Source of the DNA: Polaromonas sp. JS666 | GTDB taxonomy: Bacteria; Pseudomonadota; Gammaproteobacteria; Burkholderiales; Burkholderiaceae_C | Length of the DNA stretch: 64,000 bases | Reading direction: 5' to 3' | Assembly: GCF_000013865.1 (NCBI RefSeq) | Contig: NC_007948.1 | Coordinates: 1,116,001-1,180,000, forward strand | Shown: piece after piece, positions 44,536 through 53,743 of the stretch | Numbering within the stretch: the first letter of the stretch is position 1 | Layout: every line of letters begins with the position of its first letter | Position numbers and translations under genes: made by a program | Notes under the pieces: model-generated | What the model saw: only the letters and a program-made list of their open reading frames with translations | Told to the model about the DNA's origin: nothing | The model's database searches: none

Positions 44536-46353
44536 TCAGGGGTTGGGTGCCAGCCACTGGTCGACCAATCCGGCATCCTGGACCGCCAGCCGCCAGGTTG
44601 TGAGTGCGGGCGGCATGGCTAGATCCAGCCGCATCAGCCGCTTGTCGCGCGATACCAGCGCAACGACTTTTTTGGCCGTCCCCGCGTAGAGCAGCAGGTC
44701 GTCCAGCCGGCTCATGCGCCAGCCGTCCGGTTGGCCGGCATGGCGTGTCCGTGCGCTGCCCGCAGGCTCCAGTCCCAGCCATTCATCGCCAGCCGCGAAA
44801 CCAGCCTGCTCGGCAACCCCGCCGCGCAGCACGGCCTTGATTTGCACACCCTGACTTTCGCCGACACGCAGGCCCAGCCGCTGCGCCAGCTGGGCAGGCT
44901 CTTCGAATACGGCCACGCCGTGCTGTTGCAGCAGTTCTTTCAGGGGAAGCTCGGCCCGGCCATGCACCCAGCGTGCCAGTTCGGGCGCATAGGAGCGGTG
45001 ACCCAGGGTCAGTAGGGCCTGCTCGAAATCAGCCTCGCGCATGGGCCCCGCCTTGCAGCGCTGCCAGAGCGCGCGCATCACATCGTCCAGCGTCGCGCCA
45101 GCGCTGGCGCCTTGTGTTGGCCGGCTCTCGCTGCGCAAGGTCAGGTCAAAACACAGGGCCACCAGCGCGCCCTTGGTGTAGTAGCTCACCGTGGCGTTGG
45201 GCGTGTTTTCATCCGGCCGGTAGTACTTCACCCAGGCGTCAAAGCTGGCCTGGGCCACCGACTGCACCAGCCGGCCCGGTGTCTGCATCACCTGGTTGAT
45301 GGTTTTGTTCAGCAGCTTCAGGTAGGCCGCGTTGTCCAGCAGGCCCGCCCGGCGTAACAGGAGGTCATCGTAATAGCTGGTGAAGCCTTCAAAGAACCAC
45401 AGCAGTCCGGTGTAGTTCTCGCGGTCGTAGTGGTAGCTGTCGAATTCTCCTGGGCGCAGGCGCTTGACGTTCCAGGTATGGAAATACTCGTGGCTGATGA
45501 GGCCGCGCAGCGTGGTGTAACCCTCGGATGGTTTGGGTTCGCCCAGCCGCGGCAGGTCCTTGCGGTTGCAGATCAGGGCCGTGGAGTTGCGGTGCTCCAG
45601 TCCGCCATAACCGTCGTCCACTGCGTTGAGCATGAACAGGTAGTTTTTATAGAGGGGTTTTTTGCTGCCGTGCCAGAAACGGATTTCGGCTTCGCAGATT
45701 TTTTGGGTATCGGCCAGCAGCCGGTCACCGTCCAGCGTGGCGGCGGCACCGGCCACCACAAAGCGGTGCGGCACGCCGCAGGCGCTGAAGGTACCGCTCC
45801 AGAACGTGCCCATCTCGACCGGGCAATCGACCAGTTCGTCGTAATCGGCCGCCACATACGTGCCAAAGCCGCGCTTGTTGACCTTTTGTGCGGTCAAACC
45901 AGTGGCCACTGTCCAGTGGGCCAGCGCCTTGGGCGCCGGCAGTTCCAGCACATGCGGCACGTTCTCTTGTCCTTCTGCTTTCAGGCACAGGCTGGTGCCA
46001 TTGAAAAAACCGCGGTCGGCATCCAGCCAGGCGGTGCGTACCGAGCTGTCGCGGGCATGGACTTCATAGGTCAGCACCAGTGGTGTGGTCGGGTCGCAGC
46101 GGATCTGCCAGGTGCATTTGTCCAGTTGCTCCACCGGGACAGGCTTGCGGCTTCCCTGTCGCGCCCCCAGGCATTGAAGGTTTTTTGAGAACTCCCGCAC
46201 CAGGTAGCTGCCTGGAATCCACACCGGCAGGGCCACCCGCTGCTCGGCGGCTGGCAGCGGGATGGTGAGTGTCACGCGAAAGAGGTGTGCATTGGGATCG
46301 GCCACCTCCACGCGGTAGTGAATGGAGGTGGCGGGTCGTATTTTGTTTTTCAT
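44536..46353 (-). CDS. M61 family glycyl aminopeptidase with PDZ domain
   Basis: The 605-residue protein has an N-terminal beta domain (IHYRVEVADPNAHLFRV, LPVWIPGSYLVREFS). The M61 catalytic region has the zinc motif HEYFHTWNVKRLRP (HExxH, about residue 285) and downstream Glu in FEGFTSYYDDLLLRR. A C-terminal PDZ-like segment follows (LGLRVGESQGVQIKAVLRGGVAEQAGFAAGDE, in two parts). I use the ATG at 46353. A possible promoter TTGCCT-N18-TATTCT lies just upstream near 46380-46410. It has no signal peptide, so it is probably cytoplasmic. Confidence 0.93.
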   Translation of the reverse strand: MKNKIRPATSIHYRVEVADPNAHLFRVTLTIPLPAAEQRVALPVWIPGSYLVREFSKNLQCLGARQGSRKPVPVEQLDKCTWQIRCDPTTPLVLTYEVHARDSSVRTAWLDADRGFFNGTSLCLKAEGQENVPHVLELPAPKALAHWTVATGLTAQKVNKRGFGTYVAADYDELVDCPVEMGTFWSGTFSACGVPHRFVVAGAAATLDGDRLLADTQKICEAEIRFWHGSKKPLYKNYLFMLNAVDDGYGGLEHRNSTALICNRKDLPRLGEPKPSEGYTTLRGLISHEYFHTWNVKRLRPGEFDSYHYDRENYTGLLWFFEGFTSYYDDLLLRRAGLLDNAAYLKLLNKTINQVMQTPGRLVQSVAQASFDAWVKYYRPDENTPNATVSYYTKGALVALCFDLTLRSESRPTQGASAGATLDDVMRALWQRCKAGPMREADFEQALLTLGHRSYAPELARWVHGRAELPLKELLQQHGVAVFEEPAQLAQRLGLRVGESQGVQIKAVLRGGVAEQAGFAAGDEWLGLEPAGSARTRHAGQPDGWRMSRLDDLLLYAGTAKKVVALVSRDKRLMRLDLAMPPALTTWRLAVQDAGLVDQWLAPNP

Positions 46354-46628
46354 GTGGAGGCTTGGCGTGTTGGGCAAAAGAATACTCCACCCTGATGATT
46401 GAAGGCAAAGAACTGTGCGGCTTCAAAGCGGACACCTTGAGGGCACCGCGTGGCAGTCAGCCACCCGCAGCCAGCTTGAAGGGGAGGCGCCGTCAAGAAC
46501 CGGGGGGTGTTTTCGGGGCCCTCCCTCAAGCGGAACTCAGCCAATTGCAGCGCTTGCAGGCAGCCGGGCGCGGTCACTGCGGCTGCTGGCAGGCGTACCG
46601 TCTGTCAGGCACGCGTCGATGGCAAGCC

Positions 46629-47342
46629 TTACTTGGCCTCGGTGAGAAGCTTTTCGACCTGCTGGGCGCTGATGGCGCCCGGCACACGGGAACCATCGAC
46701 AAAAAAGAGGGTAGGGGTGCCGGTGATCTTGCGCTTTTTCCCGAACTCCAGGTTGCGCTCCAGGACGGTCGTGTCGCAGCTGGCCTTGGGCGCCGGTTGA
46801 TCCCGAACCATCAGGTCGGTCCAGGCCTTGGCCTTGTCCTTGGCGCACCAGATGTTGCGTGATTTTTCAGCCGAATCGGGGCCCAGGATGGGAAACAGAA
46901 ACATGTAAACCGTCACGTCGCTGATTTTCTGCAGGTCGCGTTCAAACCGCTTGCAATAACCACAGTTGGGATCTTCAAAGACCGCCATCTTGCGTTTGCC
47001 GTTGCCGCGCACCACGGTAAAGGCGTCCTTGAATGGCAACGCGCCAAAGTCTATCGCGGTGAGCTTTTCAACGCGTTCTTCGGTCAGGTTGCGTTTGGCC
47101 CGGGTGTCGAACAGGTTGCCCTGCAGCAAAAAATTGCCTTCCGCATCGGTGTAGAAAATCTCGGTTTCGTTGACGCGAATTTCGTACAACCCGTTCATCG
47201 GTGTTTTGCTGACTTCGTCGATCTTCGAGAAAACGGGCAGTCTTTCCGCCAGGTTTTTCCGGATGGCGGCTTCCTGCGCCAGCGCAGCATCCAGGCTGAA
47301 CGCTATCAGGCCCATGACGGCGATTGTTTTTAAGAATTTCAT
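46629..47342 (-). CDS. dsbC: Periplasmic disulfide isomerase DsbC
   Basis: The 237-residue protein has a signal peptide (MKFLKTIAVMGLIAFSLDAALAQ, in two parts MKFLKTIAVM and GLIAFSLDAALAQ). The N-terminal dimerisation region contains LPVFSKIDEVSKTPMNGLYEI, and the thioredoxin fold has CGYCKRFERDL (CxxC, about residue 127) and GTPTLFFVDGSRVPG. It shuffles wrong disulfides in the periplasm. The ATG at 47342 is chosen; the extra upstream frame is translated repeat sequence. The four 10-bp units at 47361-47400 lie in its leader. Confidence 0.95.
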   Translation of the reverse strand: MKFLKTIAVMGLIAFSLDAALAQEAAIRKNLAERLPVFSKIDEVSKTPMNGLYEIRVNETEIFYTDAEGNFLLQGNLFDTRAKRNLTEERVEKLTAIDFGALPFKDAFTVVRGNGKRKMAVFEDPNCGYCKRFERDLQKISDVTVYMFLFPILGPDSAEKSRNIWCAKDKAKAWTDLMVRDQPAPKASCDTTVLERNLEFGKKRKITGTPTLFFVDGSRVPGAISAQQVEKLLTEAK

Positions 47343-47360
47343 GTTTTTCCCGCGTGATCC

Positions 47361-47400
47361 TGTTTGTTCCGATTTGGTCCGGTTGGTTCCGGTTGTTTCC
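47361..47400. repeat. Four phased 10-bp units upstream of dsbC
   Basis: The plus strand reads TGTTTGTTCC, GATTTGGTCC, GGTTGGTTCC, GGTTGTTTCC: four consecutive 10-base units, each ending TCC and sharing the pattern G-x-T-T-x-x-T-T-C-C. The period is one helical turn. They lie 19-58 bases before the dsbC ATG and end six bases before the stop of the UbiH-family gene. Confidence 0.6.
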
Positions 47401-47406
47401 GCAACG

Positions 47407-48528
47407 TCATTTACCTGCGGCCCGCCGCGCAACCCAGTTCTTCAGGAGGGCGCTCCGGGCAAACCCCTTCATGCCCCAGTTGCGCAACGCCTGCCAGCGC
47501 CCGTCGGTTTGCGCAAAGAGTCCGTGCAGGCCATCGGTCACGGCGTCCATGGCGGCCACGTCTGCCTTGCGTGCCCTCTCGTAGCGGCGCAGCAGTTTTT
47601 CATCACCCAGTCCGCGCCAGTACTCACGCTCCGAAATCACCCTGGCAAGCGCTTCTGCGTCGGCCAGGCCCAGGTTCAGGCCCTGCCCGGCCAGCGGGTG
47701 CACGGTATGTGCCGCATCGCCCGCAAGTGCCCAGCCCGGCCCAACCCAGTGCGCTGCATTGGAGAGCGCCAGGGGCCAACTGGCCCGCTCGCTCGTCAAA
47801 CGCAAGGTACCCGCTTCCTGGCCGCAGACGGCTTGCAGGGCGGCGCAGAATTGCTCCGGTGGCAGTTTTTCCAGCTCGCCCGCACGCTCAACAGGCACAG
47901 ACCACACCAGTGCCACAGAGGTCCCTGCCGCGCCAGATAAAGGCAAAAGGGCCAGGATGTCGCCATGGGCAAACCATTGGCGGGCGATGCCGCCATGGGG
48001 TTTGTCCGAGTCGAGCCGGGCGGCGATGGCTTTTTGGGGGTAGGGCTTGACGGTCCAGTGCGCGCCAAATTCATCGCGGCTGCGACTCTTTTGACCTTCA
48101 CAGACCACGGTGAGGGCGGCTTTGACTGGCGCCTCCACCAGTTCAATCTGGGGTTGGTAGCGCACCGCCTGGATCAGTTGCTCCTCCAGTGCTGGTACGT
48201 CGACGATCCAGGCCAGTGCCCGTTCTGTTTCGCCAGCGTCCAGGCTTTGCGCCGTGAAATCCAGCTTGCCGCCATCGTCTCCCCACACCTGCATCTCCAG
48301 AACGGGTGTTGCAAAAGGCGTATCGGGCCAGGCCCGCAGGGTTTCCAGCACCCGCCGGGAGGCGCTGTTCAGCGCGTACGCGCGCACATCGGCTGCGGCC
48401 TGCGCTGCGGGCGCCCTGTCGGGCCTGGTGACCAGCGCCACGCGCAAACGCTCGCGCGCCAGCAGCAAGGCCAGGGTGCGACCCACCACACCGTCGCCGC
48501 GAATACAGACATCAAAGGGCTTGGACAT
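47407..48528 (-). CDS. UbiH/UbiF/COQ6 family FAD-dependent hydroxylase
   Basis: The 373-residue flavoprotein monooxygenase probably hydroxylates a ubiquinone-ring intermediate. The FAD Rossmann start is MSKPFDVCIRGDGVVGRTLALLL. The DG motif region is AWIVDVPALEEQLI, and the second FAD motif is GWALAGDAAHTVHPLAGQGLNLGLADAEAL (read in two parts). The ring position modified cannot be told. It lies 64 bases upstream of dsbC and diverges from the MOSC gene. Confidence 0.9.
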   Translation of the reverse strand: MSKPFDVCIRGDGVVGRTLALLLARERLRVALVTRPDRAPAAQAAADVRAYALNSASRRVLETLRAWPDTPFATPVLEMQVWGDDGGKLDFTAQSLDAGETERALAWIVDVPALEEQLIQAVRYQPQIELVEAPVKAALTVVCEGQKSRSRDEFGAHWTVKPYPQKAIAARLDSDKPHGGIARQWFAHGDILALLPLSGAAGTSVALVWSVPVERAGELEKLPPEQFCAALQAVCGQEAGTLRLTSERASWPLALSNAAHWVGPGWALAGDAAHTVHPLAGQGLNLGLADAEALARVISEREYWRGLGDEKLLRRYERARKADVAAMDAVTDGLHGLFAQTDGRWQALRNWGMKGFARSALLKNWVARRAAGK

Positions 48529-48665
48529 TCCTCATTTTAGAAGGCAGTGCAGAATTGACGGTTTATGCAGGGCTGGCCGGCTGGCGAACAGCGGGCTGGC
48601 GCAGGCGGGAGGCAGCAGGCATTCACGAGCATGCCGCCCCCTTCATCGGTAAGGACTTGACGAAA

Positions 48666-49571
48666 GTGAGCGATTCTTTGAACCACGCAACGGCGAACAC
48701 ATCTTCGGACCTGGCTGCGGTCATTTCACAGCTGTGGGTGTACCCGGTGAAATCCTGCGCCGGGGTGAGTGTGCAGGAAGCCATCCTGACCGAGACAGGG
48801 CTTGAATTTGACAGGGCCTGGATGGTGGTGGACGAAAAGGGCGCGTTCCTCACGCAGCGCGAATTGCCGCGCATGGCGCTGATTCAACCCCAACTCAGGT
48901 ACCACGACATGGTGCTGCGCGCGCCCGGCATGCTGGCCCTGCATGTCGCGCTGGATGAAGTGGAGGGGCCGGTGCGGGTGCGGGTCTGGGACGATGAGGT
49001 CGCCGCTTATGACATGGGCCCCATCGCGGCCCAATGGTTCACCGATTTTCTGGGCACGCCGGCGCGCCTGGTGCGATTTGACCCCGAGCACAAAAGAGTC
49101 TCCAGCCGCCAGTGGACCGGCGACGTCGAGGCGCTCAACCAGTTCAGCGACGGCTATTCGCTGCTGGTCCTGAGCGAGGCGTCGCTCGACAACCTCAATG
49201 CAAGGCTGCTTGCCTCGGGCGCTGCCGCCGTGGGTATGGCGCGCTTTCGGCCCAACATGGTGCTGGGCAATGCAGACGGCGGCGAAATTGGGCCGCACGA
49301 CGAAGACCGGCTCGACCTGCTGCAGATTGCCACCGAGCAGGGTTCGGTGCAACTCAAGCCGGTCAAGCCTTGCCCGCGCTGCCCGATTCCCAACATTGAT
49401 CCGGCCACCGCCACCAGCAGCCCGGAAGTCACGGACATGCTGCAAACCTACCGCCAGGACGCGCGGGTCAATGGCGCACTGACTTTCGGCATGAATGCCA
49501 TCGTTTTGCGCGGTATCGACCACCTGCTCAGGGTCGGCCAGAAGGTCAGCGCCAACTATCGCTTCGACTAG
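48666..49571 (+). CDS. MOSC-domain protein (YcbX-like)
   Basis: The 301-residue protein has the N-terminal MOSC beta-barrel (ISQLWVYPVKSCAGVSV, FDRAWMVVDEKGAFLTQRE, in two parts). The C-terminal MOSC domain contains FSDGYSLLVLSEASLDNLN, RFRPNMVLGNADG and the conserved Cys in KPCPRCPIPNID. YcbX-type proteins reduce N-hydroxylated bases using molybdenum cofactor. The GTG at 48666 has an AAGGA site about 12 bases upstream and gives a normal N-terminus; a TTG at 48555 would add 37 atypical residues. It lacks the YcbX C-terminal ferredoxin domain. Confidence 0.85.
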   Translation: MSDSLNHATANTSSDLAAVISQLWVYPVKSCAGVSVQEAILTETGLEFDRAWMVVDEKGAFLTQRELPRMALIQPQLRYHDMVLRAPGMLALHVALDEVEGPVRVRVWDDEVAAYDMGPIAAQWFTDFLGTPARLVRFDPEHKRVSSRQWTGDVEALNQFSDGYSLLVLSEASLDNLNARLLASGAAAVGMARFRPNMVLGNADGGEIGPHDEDRLDLLQIATEQGSVQLKPVKPCPRCPIPNIDPATATSSPEVTDMLQTYRQDARVNGALTFGMNAIVLRGIDHLLRVGQKVSANYRFD

Positions 49572-49746
49572 GGTTTTTTGATATCACCGGTTAGCTGGAA
49601 CACCATCGCAGGCGTCATCGGGCGGCCGGTGCGGCCCGGAGCCCAGAGCCTGCGCTGGGGCTAACACGCCCGGGCCCGATGAGGCGCCGGGAACGTCCGT
49701 TTCCGGGCATCGAATACACTTCTGGATCTGTTTTTGAAGGTTTGTC

Positions 49747-50838
49747 ATGAGTTTGAAGTGCGGCATCGTAGGCTTGCCTAACGTCGGAAAATCCACCCTG
49801 TTCAATGCGTTGACCAAAGCGGGGATCGCGGCCGAAAACTACCCTTTTTGCACGATTGAGCCCAATGTGGGCATTGTGGAAGTGCCCGACGCACGTCTGG
49901 ACGCACTCTCTGCCATCGTCAACCCGCAAAAGGTTCAACGTGCGATTGTCGAGTTTGTGGATATTGCCGGTTTGGTGGCCGGTGCCAGCACCGGCGAGGG
50001 CCTGGGCAACAAGTTTCTGGCCCATATTCGTGAAACCGATGCCACGATCAATGTGGTGCGCTGCTTTGAAGACGACAACGTGGTTCACGTGGCCGGCAAG
50101 GTGGACCCGATCTCCGACATTGAAGTGATCCAGACCGAGTTGTGCCTGGCTGATCTCGCGGCGGTTGAAAAGGCCCTGCATCGGGTGACCAAGACCGCGC
50201 GCTCCGGCGACAAGGAGTCCGCCCGGCTGGTGGCGATTCTGGAAAAATGCCAGGCAGCCTTGAATGAAGCCAAACCCGTGCGCACCCTGGAGTTCAGCAA
50301 GGAAGAGCAACCCCTGCTGGCGCAGTTTTTCCTGATCACCGCCAAGCCCGCCATGTTTGTGGCCAACGTGGCTGAAGATGGTTTTGAGAACAATCCTTTC
50401 CTGGATCGTCTGAAAGCCTACGCGGCCGAGCAAAAGGCGCCCGTGGTGGCAATCTGCGCGAAGATGGAAGCCGAAATGGCCGACATGGAGGAAGAAGACA
50501 AAAAAATGTTCCTCGCTGAAATCGGCCAGGACGAGCCCGGGCTGAACCGCCTGATCATGGCCGCCTACAAGCTGCTGGGCCTGCAGACCTACTTCACGGC
50601 GGGCGTGAAGGAAGTGCGTGCCTGGACCATCCATGTTGGCGATACCGGCCCGCAAGCCGCCGGCGTGATTCACACCGATTTCGAGAAGGGCTACATCCGT
50701 GCCCAGACCATTGCATATGATGACTTCATCGCCTTCAAGGGTGAGCAGGGTGCCAAAGACGCCGGCAAGATGCGCAGTGAAGGCAAGGACTACGTCGTCA
50801 AGGATGGCGACGTGATGAACTTCCTGTTCAGCAGCTGA
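49747..50838 (+). CDS. ychF: Redox-responsive/ribosome-binding ATPase YchF
   Basis: The 363-residue Obg-family ATPase starts [26 protein letters not shown], with the P-loop GLPNVGKST. It has [36 protein letters not shown] and the C-terminal TGS/ubiquitin-like fold with [15 protein letters not shown] and [19 protein letters not shown] in place of NKxD gives ATP preference in the family; here the site is not obviously NKxD. It is transcribed alone. Confidence 0.96.
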   Translation: MSLKCGIVGLPNVGKSTLFNALTKAGIAAENYPFCTIEPNVGIVEVPDARLDALSAIVNPQKVQRAIVEFVDIAGLVAGASTGEGLGNKFLAHIRETDATINVVRCFEDDNVVHVAGKVDPISDIEVIQTELCLADLAAVEKALHRVTKTARSGDKESARLVAILEKCQAALNEAKPVRTLEFSKEEQPLLAQFFLITAKPAMFVANVAEDGFENNPFLDRLKAYAAEQKAPVVAICAKMEAEMADMEEEDKKMFLAEIGQDEPGLNRLIMAAYKLLGLQTYFTAGVKEVRAWTIHVGDTGPQAAGVIHTDFEKGYIRAQTIAYDDFIAFKGEQGAKDAGKMRSEGKDYVVKDGDVMNFLFSS

Positions 50839-50973
50839 AACTGGCCGATTGCCGCCCGGCAGGAAATCGTTCAAGCCTCTTGCCATGGTCGTCGCGGAAC
50901 GAGGGCCGAAAGCTGATTTTTGATGGCCATCGGGCGCTACCCGCCCACCGTACTCACCGGGACTTTTTTTTCC

Positions 50974-51720
50974 ATGGAACCTGTACGCCTCGCCAAACGT
51001 CTTGCTGAAATGCTGTCCTGTTCGCGCCGCGAGGCAGAGCAGTACATCGAAGGCGGCTGGGTCACGGTCGACGGCGTGGTGGTGGAAGAACCCCAGTTTC
51101 GCGTGCTGGACCAGACCATCGAATTGTCAAAAGACGCCAGTCTGCTGGCCCTCGCGCCGGTCACTTTGTTGCTGCACAAACCGGCGGGCCACGAGGCAGG
51201 GCTGGACGCACCGGCAGGCCGCGGCGTTCCCTCTGCCGCCGAGCTTCTGGTTGCCGCCAACCAGTCGCCAGACGACCGGTCCGGCATTCGTCCGCTCAAA
51301 AAACATTTTTCCGCCGCTGAACTGGTCACGCCTCTGGCCACGGCGGCCAGCGGGCTGGTGGTGTTCACCCAGGATTGGCGTGTGGCACGCAAGCTTCGCG
51401 AAGATGCCGGTGTGCTGGAGCACGAGGTGATTGTGGAGGTGACAGGAGAGATCAAGCCCGGCGGCCTGGAGCGCCTGAATCGCATTGATCACGGTTTCAC
51501 CTTCAACGGCGTACTGCTGCCGCCGGCCAAGGTGAGCTGGCAAAGCGAGGCGCGCCTGCGTTTCGCGCTCAAGGGCGAGCGGCCCGGGCAGATTGCCTAC
51601 ATGTGCGAAAGCGTCGGGCTCAGGGTGGAGGCCATGAAGCGCCTGCGCATTGGCCGAGTTCCCATGAGTAACCTGCAGTCCGGCCGATGGCGCTACCTGT
51701 TGCCCCATGAGCGGTTTTGA
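50974..51720 (+). CDS. S4-domain RNA pseudouridine synthase-like protein lacking the catalytic Asp
   Basis: The 248-residue protein has an N-terminal S4 RNA-binding domain (VRLAKRLAEMLSCSRREAEQYIEGGWV) and a RluF/RsuA-like fold. In active enzymes the catalytic motif is GRLDxxTxGL. Here the aligned segment reads TPLATAASGLVVFT, so the Arg and Asp are Pro and Ala. The later KHEVIVEV-like block (LEHEVIVEVTGEI) and GLRVEAMKRLRIG are kept. The protein could bind rRNA without modifying it. I use the ATG at 50974; an ATG at 50923 is an alternative. Confidence 0.82.
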   Translation: MEPVRLAKRLAEMLSCSRREAEQYIEGGWVTVDGVVVEEPQFRVLDQTIELSKDASLLALAPVTLLLHKPAGHEAGLDAPAGRGVPSAAELLVAANQSPDDRSGIRPLKKHFSAAELVTPLATAASGLVVFTQDWRVARKLREDAGVLEHEVIVEVTGEIKPGGLERLNRIDHGFTFNGVLLPPAKVSWQSEARLRFALKGERPGQIAYMCESVGLRVEAMKRLRIGRVPMSNLQSGRWRYLLPHERF

Positions 51721-51738
51721 GGCGGGGGAGGGTGTTGT

Positions 51739-52227
51739 TCAGGGGCCGATCACGCCCGGAAACGCCCAGATCAAACTGCCCGTCATCAAAAAGTAGCGCG
51801 CAAATTTGCCGATCACCATGTAAGCCAGGCAGGGCCAAAAAGGAAACTTGAGCCAGCCCGCCACCGCGCACAGCGGGTCCCCCACCACCGGCAGCCAAGA
51901 CAGCAGGCAGGCCTTGGGCCCGAGTTTTTCCAGCCAGCGGACGGCGCGGCCGTGGTGCGAGGAGTGCTGGAACTTGTCCACGACGACATGCGCCTCGTAA
52001 CCCATCCACCAGTCCAGCGCGCCGCCCAGGGTGTTGCCAGCCGTGGCGACCAGCACTGCCGGCCAGAACATGGCGGGGTTGAGCTTGACGAGCCCGAACA
52101 CCACGGGCTCGGAACCCAGCGGCAGCAGCGTGGCGGAAATGAACGACACCACAAACACCGTGCTCAGACCGTATTCCGGCAAGGCAAGGAGTTCTATGAG
52201 GCGGTGGATCCAGATTTCCATAAGCAT
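51739..52227 (-). CDS. YqaA family small membrane protein
   Basis: The 162-residue protein is a DedA-superfamily-like YqaA protein with about four hydrophobic segments. It contains FISATLLPLGSEPVVFG, GNTLGGALDWWMGY and SWLPVVGDPLCAVAGWLKFP. The function is not established; relatives may affect membrane lipid or proton balance. The start is 52227 or ATG 52221. It converges on the pseudouridine-synthase-like gene. Confidence 0.88.
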   Translation of the reverse strand: MLMEIWIHRLIELLALPEYGLSTVFVVSFISATLLPLGSEPVVFGLVKLNPAMFWPAVLVATAGNTLGGALDWWMGYEAHVVVDKFQHSSHHGRAVRWLEKLGPKACLLSWLPVVGDPLCAVAGWLKFPFWPCLAYMVIGKFARYFLMTGSLIWAFPGVIGP

Positions 52228-52378
52228 TGGGGCATGAGCGTTGGAGTATAGGCAGCGGCCAGCGCAAGTCCTGTAGGCAGGGCGCTTACATATCCGTGTG
52301 CAAATTTCAATTGCTGAAATTTTAGGCAGCTACAATCATGCCTTCGGTTTTCCGCAATCAGCGCCCCTCATTTTTTCC

Positions 52379-53449
52379 ATGAACATTGGCCCCTACGCTT
52401 TGGCAAACAGACTGTTTGTTGCGCCCATGGCTGGTGTGACGGACCGGCCGTTTCGCCAGCTGTGCAAAAAGCTGGGGGCGGGCTATGCGGTCAGCGAGAT
52501 GGTGACCTCGCGCCGCGATTTGTGGGACAGCCTGAAGACTTCGCGCCGTGCCAACCATGCCGGCGAGGCTGCGCCGATTGCGGTGCAGATTGCCGGCACC
52601 GACGCGCAGATGATGGCCGAAGCTGCGGCCTACAACGTGGACCGCGGCGCTCAAATCATCGACATCAACATGGGTTGCCCGGCCAAGAAGGTGTGCAACA
52701 AATGGGCCGGCTCGGCCCTGATGCAGGACGAAACGCTGGCGCTGCAGATTGTGGAGGCCGTCGTCGCCGCCTGCGCCCCCCATGGCGTTCCTGTCACGCT
52801 CAAGATGCGCACCGGCTGGTGCCAGGCCCACAAAAACGCCCTGGCGATTGCGCGCGCGGCTGAAAGCGCCGGCGTGCAGATGGTTACCGTGCATGGCCGC
52901 ACGCGCGAGCAGGGATACAAGGGCTTGGCCGAATATGACACCATTGCCGCGGTGAAGTCGGCCTTGCGCATTCCGGTGGTGGCCAATGGCGATATCAGCA
53001 GTCCGGAAAAAGCCCGCGATGTGCTGGCTTACACCGGTGCCGATGCCGTGATGATTGGTCGTGCGGCCCAGGGACGGCCCTGGATTTTCCGCGAGGTGGC
53101 GCATTTCCTGGCCACGGGCACGCATCTTGCGCCGCCGCTGGTCGCGGAAGTCAGACGCCTGTTGCTCGATCATTTGCTGGATCACTATGATCTGTATGGC
53201 CAATACACCGGTGTGCGCACCGCACGCAAGCACATCGGCTGGTATGTCAAGACCTTGCCGGGTGGTGAGGTGTTTCGCGCAAAGATGAATCTGCTGGAAG
53301 ACTGCGAGGCACAGCTGCGCGCAGTCGGGGATTTTTTCGAGGCGCTTGGCGACCGGATGGACCGCATTCCGGCAACTGGGGACGCCGGGAGCGGGCCGAG
53401 GCAGGCATGGATGAACAAAGATAAAAATCAGGAGGAAGCTGCTGCATGA
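52379..53449 (+). CDS. dusB: tRNA dihydrouridine synthase DusB
   Basis: DusB reduces uridine 17 of tRNA with FMN. The 356-residue protein starts MNIGPYALANRLFVAPMAGV and shows the FMN/catalytic block DINMGCPAKKVCNKWAGSAL, with catalytic Cys in GCPAKKVCN. It also has HGRTREQGYKG, VVANGDISSPEKA and VMIGRAAQGRPWIFREV. Its stop overlaps the fis start as ATGA. The dusB-fis pair is conserved widely. Confidence 0.96.
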   Translation: MNIGPYALANRLFVAPMAGVTDRPFRQLCKKLGAGYAVSEMVTSRRDLWDSLKTSRRANHAGEAAPIAVQIAGTDAQMMAEAAAYNVDRGAQIIDINMGCPAKKVCNKWAGSALMQDETLALQIVEAVVAACAPHGVPVTLKMRTGWCQAHKNALAIARAAESAGVQMVTVHGRTREQGYKGLAEYDTIAAVKSALRIPVVANGDISSPEKARDVLAYTGADAVMIGRAAQGRPWIFREVAHFLATGTHLAPPLVAEVRRLLLDHLLDHYDLYGQYTGVRTARKHIGWYVKTLPGGEVFRAKMNLLEDCEAQLRAVGDFFEALGDRMDRIPATGDAGSGPRQAWMNKDKNQEEAAA

Positions 53450-53682
53450 GCAAAAAACACATAGAAGAGTGCGTACGCACCAGTCTCGAGGGCTATTTCA
53501 GGGACCTGCGCGGTACCGATCCCGATGGCATGTACGACATGATGGTCCGGGTGGTTGAAAAACCCCTGCTGGAAGTGGTCATGCAGCATGCCGAGCAAAA
53601 CCAGTCGCGCGCCGCCGAGTGGCTGGGGCTGAACCGCAACACCCTTCGCAAGAAGCTGGTTGAGCACAAGCTCATCAAATAA
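53446..53682 (+). CDS. fis: Fis family DNA-binding nucleoid protein
   Basis: The 78-residue protein lacks most of the N-terminal beta-hairpin arm of E. coli Fis but keeps the dimer helices ([20 protein letters not shown]) and the C-terminal helix-turn-helix ([20 protein letters not shown]). That is the usual betaproteobacterial form. It overlaps dusB by four bases and precedes purH by 61 bases. Confidence 0.94.
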   Translation: MSKKHIEECVRTSLEGYFRDLRGTDPDGMYDMMVRVVEKPLLEVVMQHAEQNQSRAAEWLGLNRNTLRKKLVEHKLIK

Positions 53683-53743
53683 GAACAAGCCCTGTACATA
53701 TCACCGTCCGGTTTGCCGGCACGGCATTTTTTCAAAGACAAAA

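Noticed and set aside
46350..46577. A 75-codon minus-strand frame between dsbC and the M61 peptidase gene
   Set aside because: It overlaps the peptidase start, is rich in Cys/Pro/Gln without pattern, and has no ribosome site; I treat the 275-base gap as non-coding.
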